The notes under the pieces were generated by a model. That model was not told the DNA's origin and did not search any database. It saw only the letters and a program-made list of their open reading frames with translations. A stretch of 64,000 nt of DNA from Carthagonibacter metallireducens (GTDB lineage: Bacteria > Gemmatimonadota > Gemmatimonadetes > Palauibacterales > Palauibacteraceae): NCBI GenBank assembly GCA_023554445.1, contig JAMJQQ010000026.1:1-64000 (forward strand), read 5' to 3'. Below, piece by piece: positions 9,289 to 18,022 of the stretch (position 1 is its first letter; each line of letters starts with the position of its first letter). A program made the position numbers and the translations under genes.

Positions 9289-10112
9289 GTGGGGATGGAG
9301 ACCGCTCCGATTATCTCCTCGGTGTGCGATCCCAGCAGCAGGTCGTGGATCCGGCCGTGCCCGAAGGCGCCCATGAACAGGCCATCGATCCCCCATCGTC
9401 GCACCGCCTCATCAACGGCATTGCCGGGCTCCGCGTCCAGCCGAACCGATTCCCACTCGATGTCGTGATCGTCGCAGAGACTGTGGGCAGGCTCCAGCAG
9501 TGCATCCGCGCGGTCGTCCCCGGCCGTGAGAAGCCGAATCTGTGCTTCGGCTGCCGCGCAATACTGGATCGCCAGATCGAGAGCCCGCACCGATGGCTCG
9601 CGGCCGTCGAGGGCAACCATGACGGTCAGAGGGATCTCGGTGGATGGTGTCCTGCCCGCCACCAGAACGGGGTGGGTGGCATGGCGCAGCACCCTGACGA
9701 GCGTGCTGCCGATCGGATGGAGACCGAATCCCACATTCTCTCCTCGTCGACCCATTACGACGAGATCGGCCGAGCGACCTGCCTCCGAAATCGCCTCTTC
9801 GGCGAGTCCGGTGACCTGCCGCCGCTCGACGCTCGTGATACCGGCAGCTACGGCCCGGGATTCGAAACGGTCCAGCTCCGTCCTGCTGCGCTCGTTCCAC
9901 GTCTCCAGAATCTCGGCCTTGAAGGGACGGTTACTGGTCTCGCCCCAGATGGGCGCCAGCGCCTCGATTGCCGGTCCTTCGATCGATCTGCTGTCGATGA
10001 CGAACATTGCGGAAAGGCGCGCCCCGAAACGTGCTGCCAGCCGGATGGCGAGGTCGGCGGCGTTCCGGGAATCGGCGGAGCCATCAAGGGCGACGACGAT
10101 CCGTTCGAACAT
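9273..10112 (-). CDS. Tandem-domain universal stress protein (UspA family)
   Basis: A 279-residue cytoplasmic protein made of two Usp domains of about 140 residues. Each domain ends with the ATP-binding pattern G-2x-G-9x-G-S/T: GRRG...GST near residue 125 in the first and GAFG...GSH near 255 in the second, so both halves may bind nucleotide. The N-terminus FERIVVALDGSADS is typical. The role is inferred as stress survival, with no specific partner known. It lies 51 bases after the pteridine-reductase-like gene on the same strand, so the two may be co-transcribed. Confidence 0.95.
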   Translation of the reverse strand: MFERIVVALDGSADSRNAADLAIRLAARFGARLSAMFVIDSRSIEGPAIEALAPIWGETSNRPFKAEILETWNERSRTELDRFESRAVAAGITSVERRQVTGLAEEAISEAGRSADLVVMGRRGENVGFGLHPIGSTLVRVLRHATHPVLVAGRTPSTEIPLTVMVALDGREPSVRALDLAIQYCAAAEAQIRLLTAGDDRADALLEPAHSLCDDHDIEWESVRLDAEPGNAVDEAVRRWGIDGLFMGAFGHGRIHDLLLGSHTEEIIGAVSIPTFLVR

Positions 10113-10163
10113 TCAGTCCTCCCGGAATTCCTGGATCGGCCGAAAGCAGGAAGCTCGTTCGTG

Positions 10164-10907
10164 TCAGGTGAGGTGCTGCCCTCCGTCGACCCGAATAATC
10201 TCCCCGGTAACATACTCGGCGTCGGCGAGATATAGAACCGCCTCCGCCACGTCCCGCGGTGAGCCGATCCGTCCGAGCACCGTGCGCTCCGCCGCACGCG
10301 CTCGATAACTCTCCGAGTCCTCACCCACGGGCAGCAGCACCGGACCCGGCGACACCCCGTTGACGCGAACTTCGGGCGCAAAGGCCCGGGCCAGCCCGCG
10401 CGTGACACTGGCCAGTCCGGCCTTGGTCGCCACGTACGGCACGTATCCCGGCCACGCCTCGTCGGCCCCGGTGTCGATCAGGTTCACGATCGATCCTCCC
10501 TGCGAGACCGCCATGTGCCTGGCCGCTTCGCGCGAACAGAAGAACGGCGCCCGGAGATTCACGGCGAAGAGGTCGTCCCACTCCGCTGCCGATACCGTCA
10601 ACGGATCCTGCCGGGGAAAGACGGCCGCGCTGTTTACCAGCAGATCGATGTGCCCGAGGGCCTTCACCGCGTCAGAAACGAGTCCCTCTGCAGCCTCAGC
10701 CTCGGACAGGTCGGCCTGGAGAGCGATACCTCCGGGACCCAGCTCCTCGAGACGACGGACCACCTCGACCGCCTTCGATTCGGAGCTGCGGTAATGAACC
10801 GCCACGCGCCAGCCCGTCCCTCCAAGAGCCAGTGCGATGGCTCGTCCTACCCGGATCGCGCCGCCCGTGACCAGTGCCGTCCGCGGGCTGTCGCGTCGTT
10901 CAAGCAA
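10164..10907 (-). CDS. Pteridine-reductase-type SDR (FolM/PTR1-like)
   Basis: A 247-residue short-chain dehydrogenase/reductase. The cofactor loop reads TGGAIRVGRA, the TGxxxRxG form that marks pteridine reductases and FolM rather than the usual TGxxxGxG of classical SDRs. The catalytic Ser of classical SDRs is replaced by Asp145 (VNLID), thirteen residues before Tyr158, with Lys162 four residues later; this D-Y-K arrangement matches PTR1. It probably uses NADPH to reduce dihydropterins or dihydrofolate. The start is the TTG at 10907, supported by AGGAG at 10916-10920 eight bases upstream. General SDR activity on another substrate remains possible. Confidence 0.85.
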   Translation of the reverse strand: MLERRDSPRTALVTGGAIRVGRAIALALGGTGWRVAVHYRSSESKAVEVVRRLEELGPGGIALQADLSEAEAAEGLVSDAVKALGHIDLLVNSAAVFPRQDPLTVSAAEWDDLFAVNLRAPFFCSREAARHMAVSQGGSIVNLIDTGADEAWPGYVPYVATKAGLASVTRGLARAFAPEVRVNGVSPGPVLLPVGEDSESYRARAAERTVLGRIGSPRDVAEAVLYLADAEYVTGEIIRVDGGQHLT

Positions 10908-11178
10908 ACGAGTTTCTCCTAAATGGGACTATCAGTTTCGGCAGGTGGATGCTCACGTGCCCTGAAGCGATACCACGCCTCCGCATTGTCTCGCCGGCCG
11001 GTTCGAACCGCCAGCCCCGAGGTCGAAGCAGCCTTTGCGACTTGCGTGCCTCGACACGGGGGGGCTACGAGTACTGGGGGTCGCTGCGAGCCGCAGATGA
11101 AACTTTTCGAGGTCGATTCCGAACTACACAGGGGCGGGAGTACTGCAGTCCGACGAACCCGAGCCGGTCAGAGGCCCG

Positions 11179-11547
11179 ATGAACGAGATCCTGAGAAAGG
11201 AAATCTGGAGGAAGCTCGACTCTCTTCCGGACGACAAGGCTTACCAGGTGCTGGACTTCATCAACTACTTGAAGTCGCAATACGGAGAGGACGAGCTGCC
11301 TACATCCGGCATCCAGAAGCTCGGGGAGATGTTTCAGGACACGATGCGCAAGCGTCGGGTTCCGGCATCGGCCATCCGTGAGACCATGAAGGTGATGGGA
11401 GCGGCGGACCGGGTTCTCGGGCATGTGCGGGCGGCAGGCAAGGAATTCCTCGTGGAGCTGGAGGGCAGTCGTCCGGAACCCTCGGCACCGACGAAGAGGG
11501 ATGCCAACCGTGAGCCTCCGGAATCGCGCGAGATCGCCGTCGAATAG
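11179..11547 (+). CDS. Small conserved protein, DUF2281-like
   Basis: A 122-residue soluble protein. The N-terminal 40 residues (LDSLPDDKAYQVLDFINYL) resemble the DUF2281 family, short helical proteins often annotated near toxin-antitoxin genes. The middle is helical and the last 35 residues are charged and probably disordered. A GAGG sequence lies six bases before the ATG. It ends just before a plausible guaB promoter. No toxin partner is adjacent, so I do not call it an antitoxin. Function unknown. Confidence 0.65.
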   Translation: MNEILRKEIWRKLDSLPDDKAYQVLDFINYLKSQYGEDELPTSGIQKLGEMFQDTMRKRRVPASAIRETMKVMGAADRVLGHVRAAGKEFLVELEGSRPEPSAPTKRDANREPPESREIAVE

Positions 11548-11576
11548 TTGACTGTCGCCGCAGGGCGCTCTACCCT
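11548..11576 (+). promoter_or_regulatory. Candidate sigma-70-type promoter for guaB
   Basis: TTGACT (five of six matches to the -35 consensus) at 11548-11553 and TACCCT at 11571-11576 (three of six to the -10 consensus), with an ideal 17-base spacer. It lies about 127 bases before the guaB ATG. The strong -35 and exact spacing are the argument; the -10 is weak. Confidence 0.45.
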
Positions 11577-11702
11577 TTCGCGTTCGTGACGACGCCGAGC
11601 AGGTGACCCCGCGAGCACGAACCGCGTGAGGCCTTCACCCGATTCGGCCTCGTGTCCCGGGCGCGCCAGGCGCGCCGCACCGTCGACGGCCGGGTACCGC
11701 TC

Positions 11703-13157
11703 ATGACTGAACGCTCGATTCCCGAAGCGCTGACCTTCGACGACGTACTTCTGGTGCCCCGCCGATCCCACGTTCACCCCGCCGAGGTGAGCGTTTCGTC
11801 CCGGCTCACCCGCAGTATCCGGCTTTCGGTACCACTGGTCTCGGCCGCGATGGACACCGTCACCGAGCACCGGATGGCGATCGCCATGGCGCGGGAAGGC
11901 GGAATCGGGATCATCCACAAGAACATGTCGATCGAGTCCCAGTGTGCGCAGGTGGACCGGGTGAAACGCTCAGAGAGCGGCATGATCCTCGATCCGATTA
12001 CGCTGGGGGCCGACGCGCGGCTTCGCGAGGCCACCGCGTTGATGCGGGAGTACTCGATCAGCGGAGTCCCGATCGTGGACGGCGAGGGAAAGCTGGTCGG
12101 CATTCTCACCAACCGGGATCTGCTGTTCGAGAACGATCTCGACCGGCCGATCAGCGAAGTGATGACGAAGGAGGGGCTCGTCACGGCCCCTGTCGGCACC
12201 TCCCTGGAAGAGGCGGAGCAGGCGCTGCACCGCCACAAGATCGAGAAGCTCCCGGTAGTCGACGCCGAGGGGCACCTTCGGGGGTTGATCACGGTCAAGG
12301 ATATCTTCAAGCGCCGCGCGCACCCCAACGCGTCCAAGGACGAGCATGGCCGACTCCTGGTGGGAGCGGCCGTAGGAGCCGCGGAGGAAGACCTCGAGCG
12401 AGCCCGCGAACTGGTGGGCTCGGGGGTCGATGCGCTGGTCGTGGACTCGGCGCACGGGCATTCGGACGGAGTGCTGGGTGCCGTCGAGAGAATCCGTGCA
12501 GCGCTCCCGGACGTGCAGCTGATAGCGGGCAACGTCGCCACCGCGGTCGCGGCGAGGGAAATGGTCGAACGGGGCGTGGACGCGGTGAAGGTCGGAATCG
12601 GACCGGGCTCCATCTGCACCACGAGAGTCGTGACCGGAGTCGGTGTACCTCAGATCACGGCGATCATTGAAGCCGTCAGTGGAGCCGGCGATGTGCCGGT
12701 GATAGCCGACGGTGGGATCAAACAATCGGGCGACATCGTAAAAGCGCTGGCAGCGGGTGCGTCCAGTTGCATGTTGGGCTCGATGCTTGCAGGTACGGAG
12801 GAGAGCCCCGGGGAGTCGTTCCTCCTCGAGGGGCGGAGATTCAAGCTGATTCGTGGCATGGGCTCGCTGTCAGCGATGGAAGAGGGCTCGGCAGATCGCT
12901 ACTTTCAGCAGGACACTGAACGGCGCAAGCTGGTCCCCGAGGGGATCGAGGGCAGGGTGCCCTACAAGGGGCCTGTGGCCGACACGTTGTTTCAACTGGT
13001 CGGCGGTTTGCGCAGCGGAATGGGATATTGCGGCGTAGAAGACGTCGAAGGACTCCGGACCCGGGCGGAGTTCGTGCGCATGACGTCGGGCGGGTTGCGC
13101 GAATCGCACCCTCACGACGTCGTCATCACGCGCGAGGCTCCGAACTACCGGCTGTAG
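11703..13157 (+). CDS. guaB: Inosine-5'-monophosphate dehydrogenase
   Basis: Oxidises IMP to XMP with NAD, the committed step of GMP synthesis. 484 residues, the usual bacterial length. The TIM barrel opens with ALTFDDVLLVP and is interrupted at about 95-205 by two CBS regulatory domains (SISGVPIVD, KIEKLPVVD). The catalytic Cys lies in GPGSICTTRVVTG (about residue 305), and the flap region has the conserved YKGPV. The ATG at 11703 was chosen because family proteins start a few residues before the ALTFDDV block; the open frame upstream to 11652 has no family resemblance. The lytic transglycosylase gene follows 89 bases later. Confidence 0.98.
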   Translation: MTERSIPEALTFDDVLLVPRRSHVHPAEVSVSSRLTRSIRLSVPLVSAAMDTVTEHRMAIAMAREGGIGIIHKNMSIESQCAQVDRVKRSESGMILDPITLGADARLREATALMREYSISGVPIVDGEGKLVGILTNRDLLFENDLDRPISEVMTKEGLVTAPVGTSLEEAEQALHRHKIEKLPVVDAEGHLRGLITVKDIFKRRAHPNASKDEHGRLLVGAAVGAAEEDLERARELVGSGVDALVVDSAHGHSDGVLGAVERIRAALPDVQLIAGNVATAVAAREMVERGVDAVKVGIGPGSICTTRVVTGVGVPQITAIIEAVSGAGDVPVIADGGIKQSGDIVKALAAGASSCMLGSMLAGTEESPGESFLLEGRRFKLIRGMGSLSAMEEGSADRYFQQDTERRKLVPEGIEGRVPYKGPVADTLFQLVGGLRSGMGYCGVEDVEGLRTRAEFVRMTSGGLRESHPHDVVITREAPNYRL

Positions 13158-13246
13158 TCGAAACCGCGACTGCGTCCGGACAGGTGGCGCAAGCCGGGCG
13201 AAATCGCGCATGGCGCGCTCGACGGCCCTACAGGAGGCACTGCGTG

Positions 13247-14767
13247 ATGGATCTCGAGTACTTGGACGACAGGTTCGGCCGGGGGGCATGGCGAATCAGG
13301 TCAGCCCGGCCGGCCATTCTGCTCACGGTTCTCGTGCTCGCAGCGTGCTCCGGACGCACATCGCCGCAGCTGTCGCCGGTCCCGGAGAGCCTTGCGAACG
13401 ATGGCGTCACTGCTGGTGCCGAGCCGCCAGCGAGTGCTTCCGCGCCCACTCTCGGTGAAGTCGCTTCCGAGGCACTCGACGCCTGGGAAGGGGAATCGCC
13501 GGGCTTCCAGGACGATGTCCTGAGCTTCGACGAGGGCGATCGTCGTTCCTTCTATCACATCTACGGCAGTGATCCCCTGGGTCTTTCCGAGCGCGCGGTG
13601 TCGCTGGCAGAGCGCAACGAGATCCCGCTCGAGATGAACGAGCACGTCGAGCGCTGGATCGACTTCTTCACGACCGGGAATGGCCGCACCAGGTTCCGGA
13701 TTTATCTCGAGCGTGCAGGCGCGTACGAAGAGATGATCCGCCGCAGGTTGCGACAGGCCGGACTTCCAGAAGATCTCCTGTATCTCGCGATGATCGAGAG
13801 CGGGATGAACCCGAATGCGTACAGCCGGGCTCACGCGGTGGGACTATGGCAGTTCATCCGAGGCACCGGTCGGCTGTACGACCTCGAGATCGGCTACTGG
13901 CTGGATGAGCGTCGCGACCCTTTCAAGGCTACTGATGCCGCCGTCGCCCACCTCAGGGACCTCTACGAGGACTACGGATCCTGGTATCTGGCGGCAGCCG
14001 CATACAACGGCGGCCCCGGCCGGGTGAACCGGGGCATTGCCCGAACCGGGTCCAACGATTTCTGGGATCTTTCGGACGCCAGGGTGCTGCGCAGGGAGAC
14101 TCGCAACTACGTGCCGAAGCTGATCGCCGCCACTACGATCGCGAAGAACCCCGTGCGATACGGGTTCGACGACGTCGTGCCGCAACCGCCACTCGCGTTC
14201 GACGTGGTGGAGGTGCCGGACGCCACGAGCTTCGATGTCCTCGCCGAGGCGGCTGGTACGACCGAGGACGAGATCCGGCGACTGAACCCCCAGTATCCGC
14301 GTCGTGTCACGCCGCCGGATACGCGAGCCGAGGTGCGCGTTCCGCCGGGCACCGCCGCGACGTTCACGACCGCGTACGCGCAGGTGCCTGCATCCGAACG
14401 GGTGACCTGGCTCGAACACGTGGTGACGCGCGGACAGACGCTGTCCCATATCGCCGATCGGTACGGCGTTTCGATCACCGCGATCCGCGCGACGAACAAC
14501 AACGTGAATCCTCGCCGTCTGCAGATCGGACAGAAGCTGATCATCCCGCGTTCGGGCCGCGCCCGCGCCCGGGTGGCGAGCGCCGCGCCGGCTCCGGCGC
14601 CGGCGGTGACGTCGGAGGACGGTTCGCGGATCGTGACGGTGCAGCGCGGAGACACGCTCTGGACGATCGCTCGCGCCCACGGGGTCACCACACGCGACCT
14701 GATGGCGATGAACAACCTGAAATCGTCCAGAATCTATCCGGGCGATCGCCTCACCGTGGGGAAATGA
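13247..14767 (+). CDS. MltD-like membrane-bound lytic transglycosylase with two LysM domains
   Basis: A 506-residue lipoprotein that cleaves peptidoglycan glycan strands to 1,6-anhydro ends. A hydrophobic segment ends in the lipobox VLAAC (Cys about residue 28), so it is probably anchored in the outer membrane. The SLT domain has the catalytic Glu in LAMIESGMNPNAYS (about 185), then VGLWQFIRGTGR and AAAYNGGPGRV. Two LysM repeats follow, at about 390-432 and 462-505, which bind peptidoglycan. The ATG at 13247 has AGGAGG ten bases upstream; a GTG directly before it is equally in frame. It overlaps the PHP gene by four bases (ATGA). Confidence 0.95.
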   Translation: MDLEYLDDRFGRGAWRIRSARPAILLTVLVLAACSGRTSPQLSPVPESLANDGVTAGAEPPASASAPTLGEVASEALDAWEGESPGFQDDVLSFDEGDRRSFYHIYGSDPLGLSERAVSLAERNEIPLEMNEHVERWIDFFTTGNGRTRFRIYLERAGAYEEMIRRRLRQAGLPEDLLYLAMIESGMNPNAYSRAHAVGLWQFIRGTGRLYDLEIGYWLDERRDPFKATDAAVAHLRDLYEDYGSWYLAAAAYNGGPGRVNRGIARTGSNDFWDLSDARVLRRETRNYVPKLIAATTIAKNPVRYGFDDVVPQPPLAFDVVEVPDATSFDVLAEAAGTTEDEIRRLNPQYPRRVTPPDTRAEVRVPPGTAATFTTAYAQVPASERVTWLEHVVTRGQTLSHIADRYGVSITAIRATNNNVNPRRLQIGQKLIIPRSGRARARVASAAPAPAPAVTSEDGSRIVTVQRGDTLWTIARAHGVTTRDLMAMNNLKSSRIYPGDRLTVGK

Positions 14768-15483
14768 CCGACTGGACGAGCGTCGACCTCCACGCTCACA
14801 CCAGCTGGTCGGCCGATGCCCGCACGTCGCCCGCCGAGCTGGTGGAACGAGCGGAGGAGGAGGGAATCGGGCGCATAGCCGTCACCGATCATGGAGAGAT
14901 CGAGGGCGCTCTCGTCGCCCGGTCGATCGACCCCTGCCGGGTCATCGTCGGCGAGGAGATCCGTTGCGCAGGCCGGACCGAGCTGATCGGGCTCTTCCTC
15001 AGCGAGAGAATCCCGCAGGGCCTGTCCGTTCAGGAGACCGCGGACCGGATCCGCGACCAGGGAGGGATCGTGTACGCGCCGCATCCCTGGGCTTACGCCT
15101 ACCGACCCGCCCGGCATGCAGCCCGATCGATAGCCGTCGCGGACATCGTCGAGGTGTTCAACTCCCGGGCATTCTGGGAGCGCTGGAATCGTCGCGCTGC
15201 AGAATCTGCCGGCAGTGAGGGAAGGGTGATGGCGGCCAGCAGCGATGCGCACTTCCCGCACGAGATCGGCAGGGCACGGACGGCACTGCCGGCATTCGAG
15301 GGACCGCAGGGCCTGCTGGAGGCGCTGAGCGTGGGCCAGCCGATGGCGCTCACCGTCGGCTCGCCATTCGTCCACGTCGCGTCCGTCCTGATCGCCGCCC
15401 GGCGGCGACTGACACTGCTGCCGACCGATCAGGCCGGCTGGGATACCGTCTCCGCCCGACGGGGCGGGCCCGCGATCGGGTAG
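14764..15483 (+). CDS. PHP-domain metal-dependent phosphoesterase
   Basis: A 239-residue cytoplasmic protein with the polymerase-and-histidinol-phosphatase metal motifs in order: DLHAHT, VTDHGEIEGA, the Glu of GEEIR, APHPW and SSDAHFPHEIG. Stand-alone PHP proteins of this size include nucleoside 3',5'-bisphosphate and oligonucleotide phosphatases, but the substrate here is unknown. Its start overlaps the transglycosylase stop as ATGA, so they are translationally coupled. Its last 55 bases overlap the convergent UDP-sugar dehydrogenase gene, leaving no room for a terminator between them. Confidence 0.88.
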   Translation: MTDWTSVDLHAHTSWSADARTSPAELVERAEEEGIGRIAVTDHGEIEGALVARSIDPCRVIVGEEIRCAGRTELIGLFLSERIPQGLSVQETADRIRDQGGIVYAPHPWAYAYRPARHAARSIAVADIVEVFNSRAFWERWNRRAAESAGSEGRVMAASSDAHFPHEIGRARTALPAFEGPQGLLEALSVGQPMALTVGSPFVHVASVLIAARRRLTLLPTDQAGWDTVSARRGGPAIG

Positions 15484-16781
15484 ACGACAGAGAGACCGGG
15501 GTCCTTCATGGCGTTGCGGGGATCCACGATGATCCGCGCATGTCGGCCGATCGTCCCGTAGTCTATCTCCGAGTGATCCGTCGCGATCACGACCGCGTCG
15601 GCTCCTTCGAGTCTCTCGATGGTCAGAGCAACCGAACCGATCGCTTCCCCGTCCACGTCCAGTGTCTCGACCAACGGATCGTGGAAATCGACCAGCGCAC
15701 CCCTCTGGCGCAGGATCTTGATGATGTCGATCGCCGGGCTCTCCCGGACGTCATCGACATCCGGCTTGTACGAAACGCCGAGCACGAGAACGCGGCTCCC
15801 GTTCAGCGGCTTTTGAGCATCGTTCAGAGCTTCCGCGGTCCGCTCGACCACCCAGCGGGGCATGTCCCCGTTCACCTCGGCCGCCAGCTCGATGAACCGG
15901 GTACGGTACTGGAGCGTACGCATCTTCCACGCGAGAAAGATCGGATCGACGGGGATGCAATGACCGCCGAGCCCGGGACCCGGGAAAAAGCGCATGAATC
16001 CGTAGGGCTTGGTCGAGGCAGCGTCGATCACCTCCCAGATGTCGATTCCGAGCCGATCGGCCACGACCGCCATCTCGTTCACCAGGCCGATATTGACCGC
16101 CCGAAAAGTGTTCTCCAGCAACTTCGCCATCTCCGCCGCTTCGGGAGACGACACCTCGACGACCTCGTCGATCACTTGCCTGTAGAGTGCCACGGTCAGC
16201 GCATGACAGGTCGGAGTCAGGCCCCCCACGACCTTTGGCGTGTTCTCGATGTGCCACGTGGGGTTGGCCGGGTCGACGCGCTCGGGGCTGAACGCGAGGA
16301 AGAAGTCACGGCCGCAGACGAGGCCTGTCTCTTCGAGCATCGGCTGGACGATCTCACGCGTCGTTCCCGGATACGTGGTGGACTCGAGTACGATCAACTG
16401 ACCCGACCGCAGAGTCGAGCGCACGGCCTCCGTTGCGGCGACCACGAATGAGAGGTCCGGGTCGTCGGTTTTCGACAGCGGAGTCGGAACGCAGATCACG
16501 ACGGCATCGGCTTCCTCGAGCCGTCCGAAGTCTAGCGTAGCCTCGAGGGGGCGACCCTCGCCCACGACTGCTGCCAGTCTCTCCGAGGTGATGTCCGTGA
16601 TGTGTGAGCGGCCCTCGTTCAACCCGTCCACGACCTGCGGCTTCACGTCGAAGCCGACGGTCCTGAATCCCGCCTCGGCAAAGGCGACAGCCAGCGGGAG
16701 CCCGACGTAGCCAAGACCAATGATTCCCACCACAGCGTCGTGGGATTCAATCCGGGCGAGAAGATCGGCGTCTCTTGCCAT
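15429..16781 (-). CDS. UDP-N-acetyl-hexosamine 6-dehydrogenase (WbpA/TviB-type)
   Basis: A 450-residue nucleotide-sugar dehydrogenase that oxidises C6 of a UDP-sugar to a uronic acid in two NAD-dependent steps. The Rossmann motif VGIIGLGYVGLPLA is near residue 20. The catalytic Cys lies in FPGPGLGGHCIPVDP (about 274), and a C-terminal UDP-binding domain follows after SYKPDVDDVRESPA. The GLGGHCIPVDP context favours UDP-GlcNAc/ManNAc dehydrogenases over UDP-glucose dehydrogenase. A UDP-GlcNAc 2-epimerase lies 9 kb away, so UDP-ManNAcA or UDP-GlcNAcA for a surface polysaccharide is likely. It is the last gene of the long minus-strand run. Confidence 0.92.
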   Translation of the reverse strand: MARDADLLARIESHDAVVGIIGLGYVGLPLAVAFAEAGFRTVGFDVKPQVVDGLNEGRSHITDITSERLAAVVGEGRPLEATLDFGRLEEADAVVICVPTPLSKTDDPDLSFVVAATEAVRSTLRSGQLIVLESTTYPGTTREIVQPMLEETGLVCGRDFFLAFSPERVDPANPTWHIENTPKVVGGLTPTCHALTVALYRQVIDEVVEVSSPEAAEMAKLLENTFRAVNIGLVNEMAVVADRLGIDIWEVIDAASTKPYGFMRFFPGPGLGGHCIPVDPIFLAWKMRTLQYRTRFIELAAEVNGDMPRWVVERTAEALNDAQKPLNGSRVLVLGVSYKPDVDDVRESPAIDIIKILRQRGALVDFHDPLVETLDVDGEAIGSVALTIERLEGADAVVIATDHSEIDYGTIGRHARIIVDPRNAMKDPGLSVVYPIAGPPRRAETVSQPA

Positions 16782-16825
16782 GTGCCTGTCTTGTATCTGA
16801 AACGTGAATCAGCTCGTGCCGGCAG

Positions 16826-17473
16826 CTACTCGGCTGCTCCCAGCACGCGGTCCGCGAATCCGTTGCCCGGGTCCTGGCCGCGCGAAATCCTCGCGCTGAC
16901 TACGGCAGGACCCCGGTTGTACGCAAGAAGAGCGAGTCTCGCATCCGCCCCGTACCGATCCAACATCTGCTTCAGGTAACGGAATCCGAGTCGCAGGTTG
17001 GTGTCTCGATCATACAGCTGGCTCTCGGTGAGACCCGGTTCGAGCCACATCGCGGTGCTCGGCAGCAGCTGGGTGTATCCGATCGCTCCGAGCGGACTCA
17101 CGGCCCGCTGCCGGAAGCCCGACTCGTGCCGGACGAGCCTGAATCCGAGTTCCGGTTCCAGACCTTCCGCGACCGCTGCCCTCTGTATGGCCGAAGCCAG
17201 ATCCGCCGGGATCCCGTAAGCCTCCGACCAGGCGAGGATCGATTCGGTACGCGTGAGCTCGTGCTGCACCGCGGCCAGCTCGCTCTCGAGCACGAGGGCC
17301 CGCTGTTCCGACCGCTCCCGCTCCATGTCGATTGCCTCGAGCGTAGCTGTCATAGAGGCCGTCCAAGATACCGCGACGGCGAACGCCATGGGGGCAATGA
17401 GGCAGATCGCGACCAGTCCACCGGACGACACTCGCCCGATCGCCGGTCTGTGCTTCCCGATCGTCTCGTTCAT
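16826..17473 (-). CDS. Small membrane-anchored lytic transglycosylase (SLT family 1)
   Basis: 215 residues: a short cytoplasmic N-terminus, one membrane segment at about 18-38, a coiled-coil linker (about 45-75) and a C-terminal SLT domain. The catalytic Glu lies in RLVRHESGFRQRAVSP (about residue 115), followed by GAIGYTQLLPSTA and the LLAYNRGPAVV block. It probably trims periplasmic peptidoglycan while tethered to the inner membrane. It sits 66 bases after moaC and 44 bases before the UDP-sugar dehydrogenase on the same strand, at the distal end of the FtsEX-EnvC gene run. Confidence 0.9.
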   Translation of the reverse strand: MNETIGKHRPAIGRVSSGGLVAICLIAPMAFAVAVSWTASMTATLEAIDMERERSEQRALVLESELAAVQHELTRTESILAWSEAYGIPADLASAIQRAAVAEGLEPELGFRLVRHESGFRQRAVSPLGAIGYTQLLPSTAMWLEPGLTESQLYDRDTNLRLGFRYLKQMLDRYGADARLALLAYNRGPAVVSARISRGQDPGNGFADRVLGAAE

Positions 17474-17539
17474 GGTCCAACACCTCGTTCGGACTTCGAG
17501 AACGTGCAGGGCTCCAACGCGCTCGGCAGGGTCCGCTCC

Positions 17540-18022
17540 TCACCGACGCCAGGATCCGCTTCGGCCGCCGTCCTTCTCCAGCAGCCGGATCGCGTCGAGC
17601 TCCATCGCCCGATCGCGGCCCTTGCACATGTCGTACACCGCCAGCAACCCTGCGCTGACCGCGCAGAGAGCTTCCATCTCGATCCCGGTCCGTGCCTCGG
17701 TCCGGGCCTCCACCCGGATCCGAATGGCGGGAGGATCTTCCTCGGCCGCTATGTCCACGGTCACGCCGTGAATCGGTAGCGGGTGACAAAGCGGAATCAG
17801 GTCAGCCGTCCGCTTCGCCCCTCCAATCGCGGCAATCCGGGCGACCGCCAGCACGTCGCCCTTCGGAACGTCGCGATCCCGAATCGCGCGAAGCGTCTCC
17901 GCGCTCATCCGGATCCTGCCCTCGGCCACGGCCCGTCTCGAGGTCGCGGCCTTGTCGCCGACGTCGACCATCCGGGCCCGGCCGGCCTCGTCCAGGTGCG
18001 AAAAGCGATCGATCTCGTTCAC
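17540..18022 (-). CDS. moaC: Cyclic pyranopterin monophosphate synthase
   Basis: Converts 3',8-cyclo-7,8-dihydroguanosine triphosphate to cyclic pyranopterin monophosphate, the first pterin of molybdenum cofactor synthesis. 160 residues, normal length. Conserved blocks: MVDVGDKAATSRRAVAEG, KGDVLAVARIAAIGGAKRT, PLCHPLPI and the active-site region VSAGLLAVYDMCKGRDR. The GTG at 18022 overlaps the holB stop as GTGA, so it is coupled to the polymerase subunit. No other moa, moe or mog gene is in the window, so this is an isolated copy embedded in an unrelated operon. Confidence 0.96.
   Translation of the reverse strand: MNEIDRFSHLDEAGRARMVDVGDKAATSRRAVAEGRIRMSAETLRAIRDRDVPKGDVLAVARIAAIGGAKRTADLIPLCHPLPIHGVTVDIAAEEDPPAIRIRVEARTEARTGIEMEALCAVSAGLLAVYDMCKGRDRAMELDAIRLLEKDGGRSGSWRR

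Noticed and set aside
11000..11009. ggttcgaacc, resembling a tRNA T-loop
   Set aside because: It is a simple palindrome; no paired T-stem, anticodon arm or acceptor stem can be built around it on either strand.
11179..11547. DUF2281-like protein as an antitoxin
   Set aside because: No toxin-like gene is adjacent on either side, so a toxin-antitoxin call is unsupported.
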